Below, piece by piece: positions 1 through 8,836 of a DNA stretch of 64,000 bases (the stretch's first letter is position 1; each line of letters opens with the position of its first letter). The position numbers were made by a program, and so were the translations under genes. This DNA is from Beijerinckiaceae bacterium. GTDB taxonomy: Bacteria; Pseudomonadota; Alphaproteobacteria; Rhizobiales; Beijerinckiaceae. The notes below the pieces were generated by a model. That model made no database searches and was not told where the DNA came from. It saw nothing but the letters and a program-made list of their open reading frames with translations. The stretch is taken from NCBI GenBank assembly GCA_027532775.1, contig JAPZTO010000003.1:248001-312000 (forward strand), read 5' to 3'.

Positions 1-2252
1 AGGATCGGCTGGAAATACACCTCGAAATGGTCGTTCAGGATGGCCTCGCGCAGGCCCAGCTCGATCTGCTGGCGTTCCTCGATCTGGTCCTCGAGGGCCT
101 GGCTGTAGCGGCGGAAGGCATTCCGGCCGTCGCGCTTGGCCTGGTACATGGCCAGGTCGGCCCGGCGCTTGACCTGGTCGATCTCGGTATCTTCCGGCTG
201 GCCGCCGGCAATGCCGATGCTGGCGCCCACGCTGGCGCGCTGCCCGCCCGAGAGATGCACGACCTGGTTGATCGCGCCGATGATCTGGATGGCCAGCTGG
301 TCCAGCTGGGCGATAGCCTCCGGCTCTGTACAGAGAATGGCGAATTCATCGCCGCCCATCCGGGCAACAAGGCCGCGCCGGCCCGTCGTGGCCTCGATCC
401 GGCGCCCGACCTGCGCCAGCAACTCGTCGCCGGCGGCATGGCCGAAACTGTCATTGACGGACTTGAACCGGTCGAGATCGATGTAGACGAGAACCGGGTA
501 GATGCCGCTCGATTCGGCGGCCCGCATCGCGCGGTCAAGATGGCCCCGGAGGCTCTCGCGGTTGGCGAGCCCGGTCAGCTGGTCGATCTCGGCCAGTTCG
601 CGGAGCCGCACCTGAGAGGCGATGCTTTCGGTGATGTCAGCCACCATGCCCTCGATATAGAGCGGGCTTCCGTCTTCGGCCGTGACGATCCAGGCCGTTT
701 CCGAGACCCACATCTGGCGATTGTCGCGCGGGGCGATGACTTCGCTCTGGAAATCGCGGACAAGGCCGTGATCGCGCAGCAGGGCGAGCTTTTCCTCCTG
801 CCGCAGCGGGTCCTGGTACCAGCGCGTGAGGCCGGCATCCAGCAGGGCCTTCTCCGTCTCGAAGCCCGCCATGGCGACGAGCGCAGGATTGGCATGGATC
901 AGCCGGTAATCCAGCGCCATGCGGTAGATACCGATGATGCTGTGCTCGAACAGGTCCCGATACTCGGTTTCCGCCTGTTTCCGGCGCGTGACATCCCGGA
1001 TGTTGCAGACGATGCGCGGTTCGTCGCCGGCCTCTTCGGCCAGGGCAAGCGTACCCTCGACCCACATCCACGAGCCGTTCTTCCGCCGGAAGCGATGGAC
1101 CACCGTTGTCTTCGGATTGGTGGCGGACAGGCTCGCCATGGCATTCGCAACGGCCTCCAGATCATCCGGATGGACCCATTCATGCACGGGCGTGAAAAGC
1201 GCCTCCTCGGCGGTGTATCCGGCAAGGGTCTCGATGGCCGGCGAGCAATAGAGCCGCTTCCCGGCCCGCTCGCGCAGGATGATGACATCGCCGCTATGGG
1301 TGGCCAGCAGCTTGTATTGCGATTCCTTCTCGCGGATCTGCCGCTCGATCTCCAGCTGGGGCGTGATGTCTTCGTTGATCGCCACCCAGCCGCCATCGGA
1401 AGTCGGGTTGACGAAGATCCGGATGGTCCGCCCGTCGCGCAGGCGGATCAGGTGCGGTCGACCTCCCGCCTTCATCGCTTCCCGCCGCCATTCCAGATAA
1501 TCCTCGCGGGACATCATCGGATCGGTGCCGCGCTCGAGGCGCCGGGCGAAGATGGTGTTCAGCGGGGTTCCGGGGAGGATGTCATCGGGTTCGAGGCCGT
1601 AGAGTTCGGCATATTGCCGGTTCGCGACGGCAAGCCGCTCGTCGGGTCCGTAGAAGCAGAGCCCATGGGCGATATTGGCGATCGTGTGCTCGAACCGCTG
1701 GTTGTTGAGATCGAGATCACGCCTAAGGGTTTCCAGCTGGTCGATCTGGACCCGCAGGGTCACCTCATCCGAGGCGATCCGCGCGAAATCCTCGAGATGG
1801 CGGAGCTGCGCGTCGGTCCAGTCGCGCGGTGCGCGATCGATTGCGCAGAAGGCGCCGAAGACGGTGCCATCGGGCAGGCGCAGCGGAACGCCGAGATAGG
1901 CGACCACCCCCAGCGCCTCGAGCGCCGGGTGGCCGCGCATGGTCTCGTCAGCGCGGAGATCGTTGATCGCCAGATTACGACCGGACCGCGTGACATGCTG
2001 GCACAGCGAATGCGAAAGCGGCGTAGACCGCGCCGTGGCCCAGGGCTCTTCGAGGCCGAACTGGCTCTTGAAGACCTGCTGCGTTTCCTCGACCAACGTG
2101 AAGAGGCTCACCGGTACGCCCAATGTGGCAGCGGTCAGCCGCGTCAGGCGATCGAAGGTCTCCTCCGGATCCAGCGTGAATCCGGATCCCGCCCGTCGGT
2201 CCTTGTGCCCGTATCGCGTCGATCCCGGAAAGGGTTTGGTGCCTGCATCCAT
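1..2252 (-). CDS. GAF-PAS-PAS-PAS-GGDEF-EAL cyclic-di-GMP signalling protein, 3' end beyond window
   Basis: The reverse strand is open from ATG at 2252 to the left edge (about 750 visible residues); an in-frame stop at 2292-2294 limits extension upstream. Reading it gives an N-terminal GAF-like domain (about residues 25-165), three PAS/PAC-like segments (about 185-550) and a GGDEF domain with intact GGDEF at residues 633-637, so diguanylate cyclase activity is expected. The last visible residues (LEDQIEERQQIELGLREAI, then FEVYFQPIL) are the start of an EAL phosphodiesterase domain, which is cut by the window edge. No transmembrane segment is visible, so it is probably a cytoplasmic sensor. 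The balance of cyclase and phosphodiesterase activity cannot be judged without the EAL residues. A 2.4-kb forward open frame over the same DNA is a high-GC shadow. Confidence 0.9.
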   Translation of the reverse strand, partial: MDAGTKPFPGSTRYGHKDRRAGSGFTLDPEETFDRLTRLTAATLGVPVSLFTLVEETQQVFKSQFGLEEPWATARSTPLSHSLCQHVTRSGRNLAINDLRADETMRGHPALEALGVVAYLGVPLRLPDGTVFGAFCAIDRAPRDWTDAQLRHLEDFARIASDEVTLRVQIDQLETLRRDLDLNNQRFEHTIANIAHGLCFYGPDERLAVANRQYAELYGLEPDDILPGTPLNTIFARRLERGTDPMMSREDYLEWRREAMKAGGRPHLIRLRDGRTIRIFVNPTSDGGWVAINEDITPQLEIERQIREKESQYKLLATHSGDVIILRERAGKRLYCSPAIETLAGYTAEEALFTPVHEWVHPDDLEAVANAMASLSATNPKTTVVHRFRRKNGSWMWVEGTLALAEEAGDEPRIVCNIRDVTRRKQAETEYRDLFEHSIIGIYRMALDYRLIHANPALVAMAGFETEKALLDAGLTRWYQDPLRQEEKLALLRDHGLVRDFQSEVIAPRDNRQMWVSETAWIVTAEDGSPLYIEGMVADITESIASQVRLRELAEIDQLTGLANRESLRGHLDRAMRAAESSGIYPVLVYIDLDRFKSVNDSFGHAAGDELLAQVGRRIEATTGRRGLVARMGGDEFAILCTEPEAIAQLDQLAIQIIGAINQVVHLSGGQRASVGASIGIAGGQPEDTEIDQVKRRADLAMYQAKRDGRNAFRRYSQALEDQIEERQQIELGLREAILNDHFEVYFQPI

Positions 2253-2452
2253 CGAAGAACTCGTGTTTGTTCGGACGAGAATGGATGCAGATCAGCGAAT
2301 ACGCGCTTAACGTGCCGGTCAGGGCAACGTCCGGACGGGCTTTCCCGTGATCACAGTCAACAACGACTAAAAGGGGATGGATGCATTGGATCGGTCGATC
2401 CTGACTGCGCGGCGTTTCCGTGAGAGGGTTCCGCTTCCATGCCGGTCGGCCC

Positions 2453-2528
<76 letters not shown>

Positions 2529-2682
2529 TGACCGGAAGCGGCTGAATGACCGAAGCTCGGGATGAAGTCAACTTCTTTTCCGGTGCATTCCGGAGCGGCA
2601 GGGCCCGGCCGCGCGAAGCCTGTCTTGCAGGGCGAAGCGGGCCTCCTGTAAGAGAGGGGCAACTGATGCGAACGGAGTGCCC

Positions 2683-2967
2683 ATGAACCCGCTTCTCTGG
2701 CTGTTCAACACGATTATCGAGATCTATTCGTTTCTCCTGCTGGCCTATGTGATCCTGACGCTCCTGATCAATTTCAACATCGTCAATTCCCGCCAGCCCA
2801 TCGTCTCCGCCATCGGGGAATTCCTGTACCGGATCACCGAGCCGCTGCTCGCGCCGATCCGCCGGCGTTTGCCCAATCTCGGGCCGATCGATATCTCGCC
2901 GGTCATTCTCCTGCTGGCCCTGCAGTTCGTCCAGGTCACGGTCAACTATTACGCACGAAGCCTCTGA
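2683..2967 (+). CDS. YggT family integral membrane protein
   Basis: A 94-residue hydrophobic protein with two membrane-spanning stretches (about residues 5-28 and 70-90) separated by the YggT-type segment ITEPLLAPIRRRLPNLGPID, the family's most conserved part. ATG at 2683 is chosen over GTG at 2677 because GGAG lies about 5 nt before the ATG. YggT proteins are inner-membrane proteins of poorly defined role, linked in other bacteria to cell division or osmotic tolerance. A DUF167 (YggU) gene usually sits beside yggT and is present here, but separated by a cytochrome P460-like gene. Confidence 0.9.
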   Translation: MNPLLWLFNTIIEIYSFLLLAYVILTLLINFNIVNSRQPIVSAIGEFLYRITEPLLAPIRRRLPNLGPIDISPVILLLALQFVQVTVNYYARSL

Positions 2968-3024
2968 GGCCTCTTGACGCCCGCGACGGGCCAGCCTCAT
3001 CCTGCCTGAAAAGGGGAGGTGTGC

Positions 3025-3573
3025 ATGGTTCGTCGTTTCATTCTGGCCGGCCTGTTCGGGGCGCTCGCGGTCGGCCTTGTCCACGGGCAGAGCTTCCCGC
3101 CGGATGCCACGCCGACCCGCATCGCCTTCCCGAAGGATTTTGCGACGACCTTCCAGCGCTATGACATGGTGGACAAGCCCGATCGGAAGATCGTGCGCTT
3201 CCTCTATGTCAACAAGGATGCCCTGGCGAAAGTGAAGCCGGGCCAGCCGTTTCCCGAGGGGATCGTGCTGGTCATGGCGGATCATGATGTCGCGCTCGAG
3301 GCCGGCGGCAATCCGATCCGCAATGCACAGGGCCGCCTGGTTCCGACGGGGCGGGTCAAGGCTGTCGCGGTGATGGAGAAGCAGAAGGGCTGGGGCGAGA
3401 CCAACCTTTTCCCGCCCGAAAAGGACAATGGCGACTGGGAATATGCGTCGTTCAAGCCCGACGGCACGCTGAACATGATCAAGCTCGACAATTGCTATGC
3501 CTGCCACCTGCCGCAGAAGGGCCTCGATTTCACATTCTCCGGCGAGAAGATCCACGCTGCTGCCCCGAAGTGA
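3025..3573 (+). CDS. cytochrome P460 family protein, periplasmic c-type heme protein
   Basis: A 182-residue protein with a signal peptide (about residues 1-22, ending LVHGQ) and a single C-terminal heme-binding motif CYACH (Cys157, Cys160, His161), in the arrangement of cytochrome P460-like domains. ATG at 3025 follows GGGGAGG by about 6 nt; GTG at 3019 is inside the spacer. P460 proteins bind c-type heme, in some cases with an extra lysine cross-link, and the characterised ones oxidise hydroxylamine or bind NO. The substrate here is unknown. The gene overlaps the following DUF167 gene by 4 nt (GTGA), so the two are translationally coupled. No other nitrogen-oxide gene is in the window. Confidence 0.8.
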   Translation: MVRRFILAGLFGALAVGLVHGQSFPPDATPTRIAFPKDFATTFQRYDMVDKPDRKIVRFLYVNKDALAKVKPGQPFPEGIVLVMADHDVALEAGGNPIRNAQGRLVPTGRVKAVAVMEKQKGWGETNLFPPEKDNGDWEYASFKPDGTLNMIKLDNCYACHLPQKGLDFTFSGEKIHAAAPK

Positions 3574-3911
3574 GCCCGGGCACGGGCACGCCGTTCCGGA
3601 TCATCCCCGGCGGGCTTGAGTTGACCCTCCGGGCAACCCCGCGCGGCGGGCGTGATGCGCTGGACGGCGTGGGCATGGACGCTGCGGGACGATGTTTCTG
3701 GCAGGTGCGGGTGCGCGTCGCCCCGGAAGACGGGGCAGCCAACCGCGCGGTGATTGCATTGGTGGCCGGGCTGCTTGACGTTCCGGCGCGGGATATCCGC
3801 CTCGTTGGCGGCGAAACCGCCCGGGTCAAACACCTCAAGATCGACGGAAATGGCACCGAACTGGCTGCCCGGGCGCTGGCTGCAACGGATTCCTTAACCC
3901 GGCGCGGCTAA
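3570..3911 (+). CDS. DUF167 (YggU) family protein
   Basis: A small basic protein of 113 residues from GTG at 3570, which overlaps the stop of the P460 gene (GTGA). The pattern FRIIPGGLELTLRATPRGGR followed by ANRAVIALVAGLLDVPARDI and a KHLKIDG tail is that of the DUF167/YggU fold: a hydrophobic strand, a conserved basic stretch, then the helix that contains the A-N-x-A-V motif. The function of the family is not established. A longer frame starting at 3492 lies wholly within the P460 coding sequence and is unlikely to be used. It is the last gene before the sdh operon; a hairpin at 3913-3929 follows the stop but has no T-run. Confidence 0.85.
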   Translation: MSPGTGTPFRIIPGGLELTLRATPRGGRDALDGVGMDAAGRCFWQVRVRVAPEDGAANRAVIALVAGLLDVPARDIRLVGGETARVKHLKIDGNGTELAARALAATDSLTRRG

Positions 3912-4068
3912 ATCGTCGCGCTGCGACGACATTCCCCCTGATCGTCCGGACGCTTTGGTCTTAGGGTGAACGTGTCCTTCGTTGCATTGCGAAGCCGCGC
4001 AAACTCGGTTAGGGGGACTGGCGGTCCTTTGATTGGATCTGTTCCAAAGTCTTGACAAGGTGACATCC

Positions 4069-4461
4069 ATGGCCCGAACCGGCCCGGCGGAGCGCCCGCT
4101 TTCTCCGCATCTGCAAATCTACAAGCCCTCGATCACGATGGTGATGTCGATCCTCCATCGCATCACCGGAGCTGCCCTGTTCTTCGGGACACTGCTGCTC
4201 GTGATCGCCCTTGTCGCGCTGGCTTCGGGCAGTTCGGCCTATGGGACGGTGCAGGCGATCTACGGGTCGATCCCCGGCAAGCTCGTCCTTTTCGGATATA
4301 GCTGGGCCCTGTTCCATCATATGTGCGGGGGGATCCGCCATTTCGTGTGGGATACCGGCGCCGGCCTCGAGCGCGGAACGCGCATGAAGCTCGCCTGGGG
4401 CACGCTGTTTGCCTCGCTGGGCCTCACTGTCCTCGCCTTTGTCGCCTATCTCGCGGGGTAA
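4069..4461 (+). CDS. sdhC: succinate dehydrogenase cytochrome b556 subunit
   Basis: A 130-residue membrane anchor of respiratory complex II. It begins with the family signature RPLSPHLQIYKPSITMVMSI and continues LHRITG, where the serine and arginine sit at the ubiquinone/heme site. The heme-ligand region is WALFHHMCGGIRH. Three transmembrane helices are visible (about 30-55, 65-90 and 108-130). ATG at 4069 is preceded by AAGGTGA at a good distance; an upstream ATG at 4033 would add 12 residues not found in the family. It is first in sdhCDAB, with sdhD starting 4 nt after the stop. Confidence 0.97.
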   Translation: MARTGPAERPLSPHLQIYKPSITMVMSILHRITGAALFFGTLLLVIALVALASGSSAYGTVQAIYGSIPGKLVLFGYSWALFHHMCGGIRHFVWDTGAGLERGTRMKLAWGTLFASLGLTVLAFVAYLAG

Positions 4462-4465
4462 GCCG

Positions 4466-4864
4466 ATGAGCCAGCAATCCTCCTCTTCGCTCCGCACGCC
4501 GCTCGGCCGGGTCCGCGGCCTCGGCGCCGCCAAGTCGGGCACCGACCATTTCTGGAAGTCGCGCGTGACGGCGGTTGCCAACGTGCCGCTGACCATCGCC
4601 TTCGTGGTCATCATGCTGATGCTCTCGAAGCGGGATTATGCCGGTGCGGTGAAGCTGGTCGGCCAGCCGCTCGTGGCGATCCTGCTGCTGCTCTTCATCG
4701 GCTCGGCCACCTACCACATGCGCCTCGGGATGCAGGTCATCATCGAGGATTACGTCCATAGTGAGGGCAAGAAAGTTGCCCTGCTCATGCTCAACACCTT
4801 CTTCGCGATCGCGGTTGGCCTCGCCTCGGCCTATGCGATCCTCAAGATCGGCTTTGCCGGCTGA
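4466..4864 (+). CDS. sdhD: succinate dehydrogenase membrane anchor subunit SdhD
   Basis: A 132-residue partner of SdhC that completes the membrane domain of complex II. After a short polar N-terminus it has the conserved FWKSRVTAVANVPL entry segment and three hydrophobic helices. The region THMR-like 'ATYHMRLGMQVIIEDYVHSE' carries the histidine, aspartate and tyrosine of the heme and quinone site seen in alphaproteobacterial SdhD. ATG at 4466 lies 4 nt after sdhC; an earlier in-frame ATG at 4409 is inside sdhC. The next gene, sdhA, starts 15 nt downstream. Confidence 0.96.
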   Translation: MSQQSSSSLRTPLGRVRGLGAAKSGTDHFWKSRVTAVANVPLTIAFVVIMLMLSKRDYAGAVKLVGQPLVAILLLLFIGSATYHMRLGMQVIIEDYVHSEGKKVALLMLNTFFAIAVGLASAYAILKIGFAG

Positions 4865-4879
4865 CGGCAGGAGATACGC

Positions 4880-6718
4880 ATGGCTTCGAACGGAACTTCC
4901 AACGGCAGCGGCCCCGCCCTGAACGGCAAGGCCTATCCGATCACCGACCATACCTTCGACGTCGTGGTCGTCGGCGCCGGCGGTGCGGGCCTCCGTGCCA
5001 CGGTGGGCTGCAGCCAGGCCGGCCTGCGCACGGCCTGCATCACCAAGGTCTTCCCGACCCGCTCGCATACCGTGGCGGCGCAGGGCGGCGTTGCGGCCGC
5101 ACTCGCCAATATGGGACCGGACGAATGGAAATGGCACATGTACGACACCGTGAAGGGGTCGGACTGGCTGGGTGACCAGGATTCCATCGAGTATCTCTGC
5201 CGGAACGCGCCGGCCGCCGTCTATGAACTCGAGCATTGGGGCGTGCCCTTCTCGCGCACCGAGGACGGCAAGATCTACCAGCGCCCGTTCGGCGGCATGA
5301 CCACCGATTACGGCAACGGCCCGCCGGCCCAGCGCACCTGCGCCGCCGCGGACCGGACCGGCCACGCCATCCTGCACACGCTTTACGGGCAGGCCCTGCG
5401 TAACTCGACCGAGTTCTTCATCGAGTATTTCGCCATCGACCTGATCATGGACGAGGAAGGCCGCTGCCGCGGCGTCATCGCCCTGAAGATGGATGACGGC
5501 ACGATCCACCGTTTCCGGGCCCAGACCGTGATGCTGGCGACCGGCGGCTATGGCCGGGCCTATTTCTCGGCGACCTCGGCGCATACCTGCACGGGCGATG
5601 GCAATGCCATGGTGCTGCGTGCCGGCCTGCCGTTGCAGGATATGGAATTCGTCCAGTTCCACCCGACCGGCATTTATGGTGCCGGCTGCCTCATCACCGA
5701 GGGTGCCCGCGGCGAGGGGGGCTATCTCACCAATTCGGATGGCGAGCGCTTCATGGAGCGCTATGCGCCGAGCGTGAAGGACCTGGCCCCGCGTGACATG
5801 GTCAGCCGCGCGATGACGATGGAAATCCGCGAAGGCCGGGGCGTTGGCAAGAACAAGGACCACATCTTCCTGCATCTCGACCATCTGGATCCGGCGATCC
5901 TGCATGCCCGCCTGCCGGGCATTTCGGAAAGCGCCAAGATCTTCGCCGGCGTCGATGTGACCAAAGAGCCGATCCCGGTCCTGCCGACCGTGCATTACAA
6001 CATGGGCGGCATCCAGACGAACTTCTACGGCGAGGTTGTCACCCTGAAGGACGGCAACCCAGACGTTGTGGTGCCGGGCCTGATGGCCATCGGCGAGGCG
6101 GCCTGCGTTTCGGTGCACGGGGCCAACCGCCTCGGCTCCAACTCGCTGATCGACCTCGTGGTCTTCGGCCGCGCCGCCGGCCTCCGGGCTGCCGAGATCC
6201 TGACGCCCGGCGCCAAGCAGGCGGAATTGCCGGCGGATTCGGCTGATCTCGCCCTCTCGCGCCTCGACCGGTTCCGCCATGCGAAGGGCGGCACGTCGAC
6301 GGCGGAACTGCGCCTTCGCATGCAGCGCGAGATGCAGACGAACTGCGCCGTCTACCGCACGGGCGAGACGCTGGCGGAAGGCTCGCAGAACATCCACGCG
6401 GTCTGGAAGGCCGCTGATGATGTCCGCGTGACCGATCGCAGCCTTGTCTGGAATTCCGACCTGCTCGAGACGCTCGAATTCGACAATCTCATTACCCAGG
6501 CGGTGGTGACGATGGATTCGGCGCTCAACCGGACGGAATCGCGCGGGGCGCATGCCCGCGAGGATTACAAGGACCGCGACGACAAGACGTGGATGAAGCA
6601 TACGCTGGCCTGGATCGACGAGGAGAAGAAGTCGGTCTCCATCGATTACCGGCCGGTGCATTCCTACACGATGACCAACGAGGTCAGCTACATCGCGCCC
6701 AAGGCGCGCGTTTACTGA
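4880..6718 (+). CDS. sdhA: succinate dehydrogenase flavoprotein subunit
   Basis: A 612-residue catalytic subunit that oxidises succinate to fumarate and passes electrons to SdhB. It has the N-terminal Rossmann motif GAGGAG (32-37) and the covalent-FAD site [10 protein letters not shown], with the flavin-linked His63. The substrate-binding and catalytic segments [21 protein letters not shown] and HYNMGGI are intact, as is the C-terminal helical domain with the HSYTM ending. Length is typical for the family. It starts 15 nt after sdhD behind GGCAGGAG and is followed after 10 nt by sdhB. Confidence 0.98.
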   Translation: MASNGTSNGSGPALNGKAYPITDHTFDVVVVGAGGAGLRATVGCSQAGLRTACITKVFPTRSHTVAAQGGVAAALANMGPDEWKWHMYDTVKGSDWLGDQDSIEYLCRNAPAAVYELEHWGVPFSRTEDGKIYQRPFGGMTTDYGNGPPAQRTCAAADRTGHAILHTLYGQALRNSTEFFIEYFAIDLIMDEEGRCRGVIALKMDDGTIHRFRAQTVMLATGGYGRAYFSATSAHTCTGDGNAMVLRAGLPLQDMEFVQFHPTGIYGAGCLITEGARGEGGYLTNSDGERFMERYAPSVKDLAPRDMVSRAMTMEIREGRGVGKNKDHIFLHLDHLDPAILHARLPGISESAKIFAGVDVTKEPIPVLPTVHYNMGGIQTNFYGEVVTLKDGNPDVVVPGLMAIGEAACVSVHGANRLGSNSLIDLVVFGRAAGLRAAEILTPGAKQAELPADSADLALSRLDRFRHAKGGTSTAELRLRMQREMQTNCAVYRTGETLAEGSQNIHAVWKAADDVRVTDRSLVWNSDLLETLEFDNLITQAVVTMDSALNRTESRGAHAREDYKDRDDKTWMKHTLAWIDEEKKSVSIDYRPVHSYTMTNEVSYIAPKARVY

Positions 6719-6728
6719 GGTCCGGGTT

Positions 6729-7508
6729 ATGGCCGAGTTCAACCTTCCCAAGAATTCCCGCCTCGTCGAAGGCAAGACCTGGCCGAAGCCGGCCGGGGCC
6801 AACAATCTCCGCGAATTCCGGATCTACCGCTGGGATCCGGATGGCGAGAGCAATCCGCGTGTCGATACCTATTTCGTCGATCTCGATGATTGCGGGCCGA
6901 TGATCCTCGACGCGATCATCTGGATCAAGAACAGGATCGACCCGACGCTGACCTTCCGCCGCTCCTGCCGCGAGGGCATCTGCGGCTCCTGCGCGATGAA
7001 TATCGACGGGACCAACACCCTCGCCTGCACCAAGGGCATGGATGAGGTTTCCGGCGCCGTCAGGATCTATCCGTTGCCGCATATGCCGGTGGTGAAGGAC
7101 CTGGTGCCGGACCTGACGCGCTTCTACGCGCAGCATGCCTCGATCGAGCCCTGGCTGAAGACCGAGACGCCGGCGCCGGAGAAGGAATGGCGGCAATCGC
7201 CGTCGGACCGCGAGCATCTCGACGGCCTTTACGAGTGCATCCTCTGCGCCTGCTGCTCCACTTCCTGCCCCAGCTACTGGTGGAACGGCGACCGTTATCT
7301 CGGCCCGGCCGCCCTGTTGCAGGCCTATCGCTGGCTGATCGACAGCCGCGACGAGGCCACCGGCGACCGGCTCGACAATCTCGAGGATCCGTTCCGCCTC
7401 TATCGCTGCCACACGATCATGAATTGCTCGAATGCCTGCCCGAAGGGCCTGAACCCTGCCAAGGCGATCGCGGAAATCAAGAAGATGATGGTGGCGCGGC
7501 AGGTCTGA
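6729..7508 (+). CDS. sdhB: succinate dehydrogenase iron-sulfur subunit
   Basis: A 259-residue electron-transfer subunit of complex II. All cysteine clusters are present: the [2Fe-2S] site [15 protein letters not shown] plus the distant Cys in TNTLACT, the [4Fe-4S] site [13 protein letters not shown], and [17 protein letters not shown], which supplies the [3Fe-4S] ligands and the last [4Fe-4S] ligand. It is last in sdhCDAB and is followed within 30 nt by a Rho-independent terminator, so the operon probably ends here. Confidence 0.98.
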   Translation: MAEFNLPKNSRLVEGKTWPKPAGANNLREFRIYRWDPDGESNPRVDTYFVDLDDCGPMILDAIIWIKNRIDPTLTFRRSCREGICGSCAMNIDGTNTLACTKGMDEVSGAVRIYPLPHMPVVKDLVPDLTRFYAQHASIEPWLKTETPAPEKEWRQSPSDREHLDGLYECILCACCSTSCPSYWWNGDRYLGPAALLQAYRWLIDSRDEATGDRLDNLEDPFRLYRCHTIMNCSNACPKGLNPAKAIAEIKKMMVARQV

Positions 7509-7537
7509 GAAAGCCTTGCTGCACCGAGGATCGAAGG

Positions 7538-7563
7538 AAGGCCGGGCATGTCCCGGCCTTTTT
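7538..7563 (+). terminator. Rho-independent terminator of sdhCDAB
   Basis: Perfect 9-bp stem AAGGCCGGG/CCCGGCCTT with a 5-nt loop (CATGT), then a run of T. It lies 30 nt after sdhB and just before the 3' end of the converging MAPEG gene. Confidence 0.88.
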
Positions 7564-7567
7564 CGCG

Positions 7568-7951
7568 TCAGGCGCCGCGCCCTGCCAGCGCGAACAGGCC
7601 GATCACGCCGAAAATGGCAAGGCTCCACACGATCGAGCGCAGGGTCGGCCGGTCCATCAGGTAGGCGATGGTATAGGCGATCCGGGCGAGCAGGATGCCG
7701 AAGGCCAGCCAATCCACCGCCCCGTTCGCACCGAGACGGACATGCGCGACGAGAATCCCGGCCGTGTAGAAGGGCAGGAACTCGAAATGGTTCTGGTGGG
7801 CAGCATGGGCGCGTCGGGCGAAGCCCTGCAGCGAGCCGGCCCAATCCCTGGGGTTGCCGTTGTCGTACCGGTTCGGGCCCGCCTTCGCGAGCGCGACGGT
7901 GAAGTAGGGCATCAGGCCTGCGATCAGCAGGCTCCAGAGGGCAAACGGCAT
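7568..7951 (-). CDS. MAPEG family membrane protein
   Basis: A 127-residue protein with four predicted membrane helices. The MAPEG pattern is clear: a first helix ending in TVALAKAG, then the conserved RAHAAHQNHFEFLPFY segment, where the asparagine and glutamate belong to the family signature, and a third helix with ARIAYTIAYLMDRP. MAPEG proteins are membrane-associated glutathione- and eicosanoid-type enzymes; the small bacterial members are mostly uncharacterised. ATG at 7951 is preferred to TTG at 7957 because GAGGA stands about 8 nt before it. It converges on sdhB across the terminator. Confidence 0.88.
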   Translation of the reverse strand: MPFALWSLLIAGLMPYFTVALAKAGPNRYDNGNPRDWAGSLQGFARRAHAAHQNHFEFLPFYTAGILVAHVRLGANGAVDWLAFGILLARIAYTIAYLMDRPTLRSIVWSLAIFGVIGLFALAGRGA

Positions 7952-8129
7952 AGGCAAATCCTCGTTGGCCTTGAGCTTACGCCCGGAGCTTCGGGCTGGA
8001 TGCCTCGAAGAAGCCTGATTCCTCGGCCAAGCCCCGCTTCAGACGGAAAGTCAGGCCTTGTTCATGGCTTGTCAGCAATTATATGGGCACAAACCTGCTG
8101 AAACCGGGTTTTGGGACAGGGTGGTTCAC

Positions 8130-8798
8130 GTGCGTCAAGGCCTTCGATTCCGGATGTTGCTGCTGCTGCCGCTGGGTGGTCTTCTCGCAGGCTGCGAGGC
8201 GAGCTCCCGGCTCGGATCCATGCTTCCCGGCGAGCCGTATCGTCCGGCCTCGCGCAACGAGATTGCCGCTGCGCCACCTCCGCTGACCCCGGCGCCGGCA
8301 GGAGAAGTCGAATCCTCGGCGCTGCCGCCGCCTCCGGGGGCCAATGTCGCGACGGCTCCGCCGCCGGTCGCGCCCGGCGAGCCGTTCCCGCCGGCGACAG
8401 GGACGATCAACCCGCCCCCGGCAACGCCCCAAGTCCCTGTTCCCGGCGCTAATCCCGCCAACCGTGTTGCAACGGCGCCGGTTGTCCCCCCGGTCACGGC
8501 GGCGCCCTCCGCCCCGACCCGGACCGGCCTGATCGGCAACTGGTCCGTGCGCGAGAGCAATGGCGCCAGCTGCCGCGTCACGCTGTCGAGCGCGCCGAAG
8601 CTCGACCTTTATGGCGCCGGCACGTCTGGCTGCCAGAACAAGGAACTCCAGCGCGTGAATGCCTGGGAATTGACGGGAAATGACGTGATCCTGTACGAGC
8701 CGGGCGGAGGGGTCGTGGCCCGGCTGCGTCAGGCTGGCCAGCAGAACTTCTCCGGCGCGACCGCCAAATCCGGCGCGCCGCTGACCATGTCCAAGTAA
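8130..8798 (+). CDS. Omp19-like lipoprotein with AprI/Inh protease-inhibitor domain
   Basis: About 222 residues from GTG at 8130. The N-terminus has a lipoprotein signal with lipobox LLAGC (Cys22), so it should be anchored in the outer or inner membrane. A Pro/Ala-rich linker of about 110 residues follows. The C-terminal 90 residues (LIGNWSVRESNGASCRV to the end), with two cysteines, match the AprI/Inh metalloprotease-inhibitor fold found in Brucella Omp19. A role in protecting the envelope from proteases is inferred from that family. The start is uncertain: AGGG precedes GTG 8130 by 8 nt, GTG 8121 is possible, and an ATG at 8058 would place the signal peptide too far inside. Confidence 0.83.
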   Translation: MRQGLRFRMLLLLPLGGLLAGCEASSRLGSMLPGEPYRPASRNEIAAAPPPLTPAPAGEVESSALPPPPGANVATAPPPVAPGEPFPPATGTINPPPATPQVPVPGANPANRVATAPVVPPVTAAPSAPTRTGLIGNWSVRESNGASCRVTLSSAPKLDLYGAGTSGCQNKELQRVNAWELTGNDVILYEPGGGVVARLRQAGQQNFSGATAKSGAPLTMSK

Positions 8799-8836
8799 GG
8801 GGCCGGAGACGGCCTTGTGCCGTCAGGAGACCCTCT

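Noticed and set aside
27-2423. A long forward reading frame of about 800 codons
   Set aside because: It is antisense to the GGDEF-EAL gene; its peptide has no family pattern, and the reverse strand shows clear GAF, PAS and GGDEF sequence.
4424-6805. Long reverse frame opposite sdhD, sdhA and the start of sdhB (793 codons)
   Set aside because: High-GC shadow of the sdh genes. The same applies to the long frames opposite sucA, lpdA, priA and putA.
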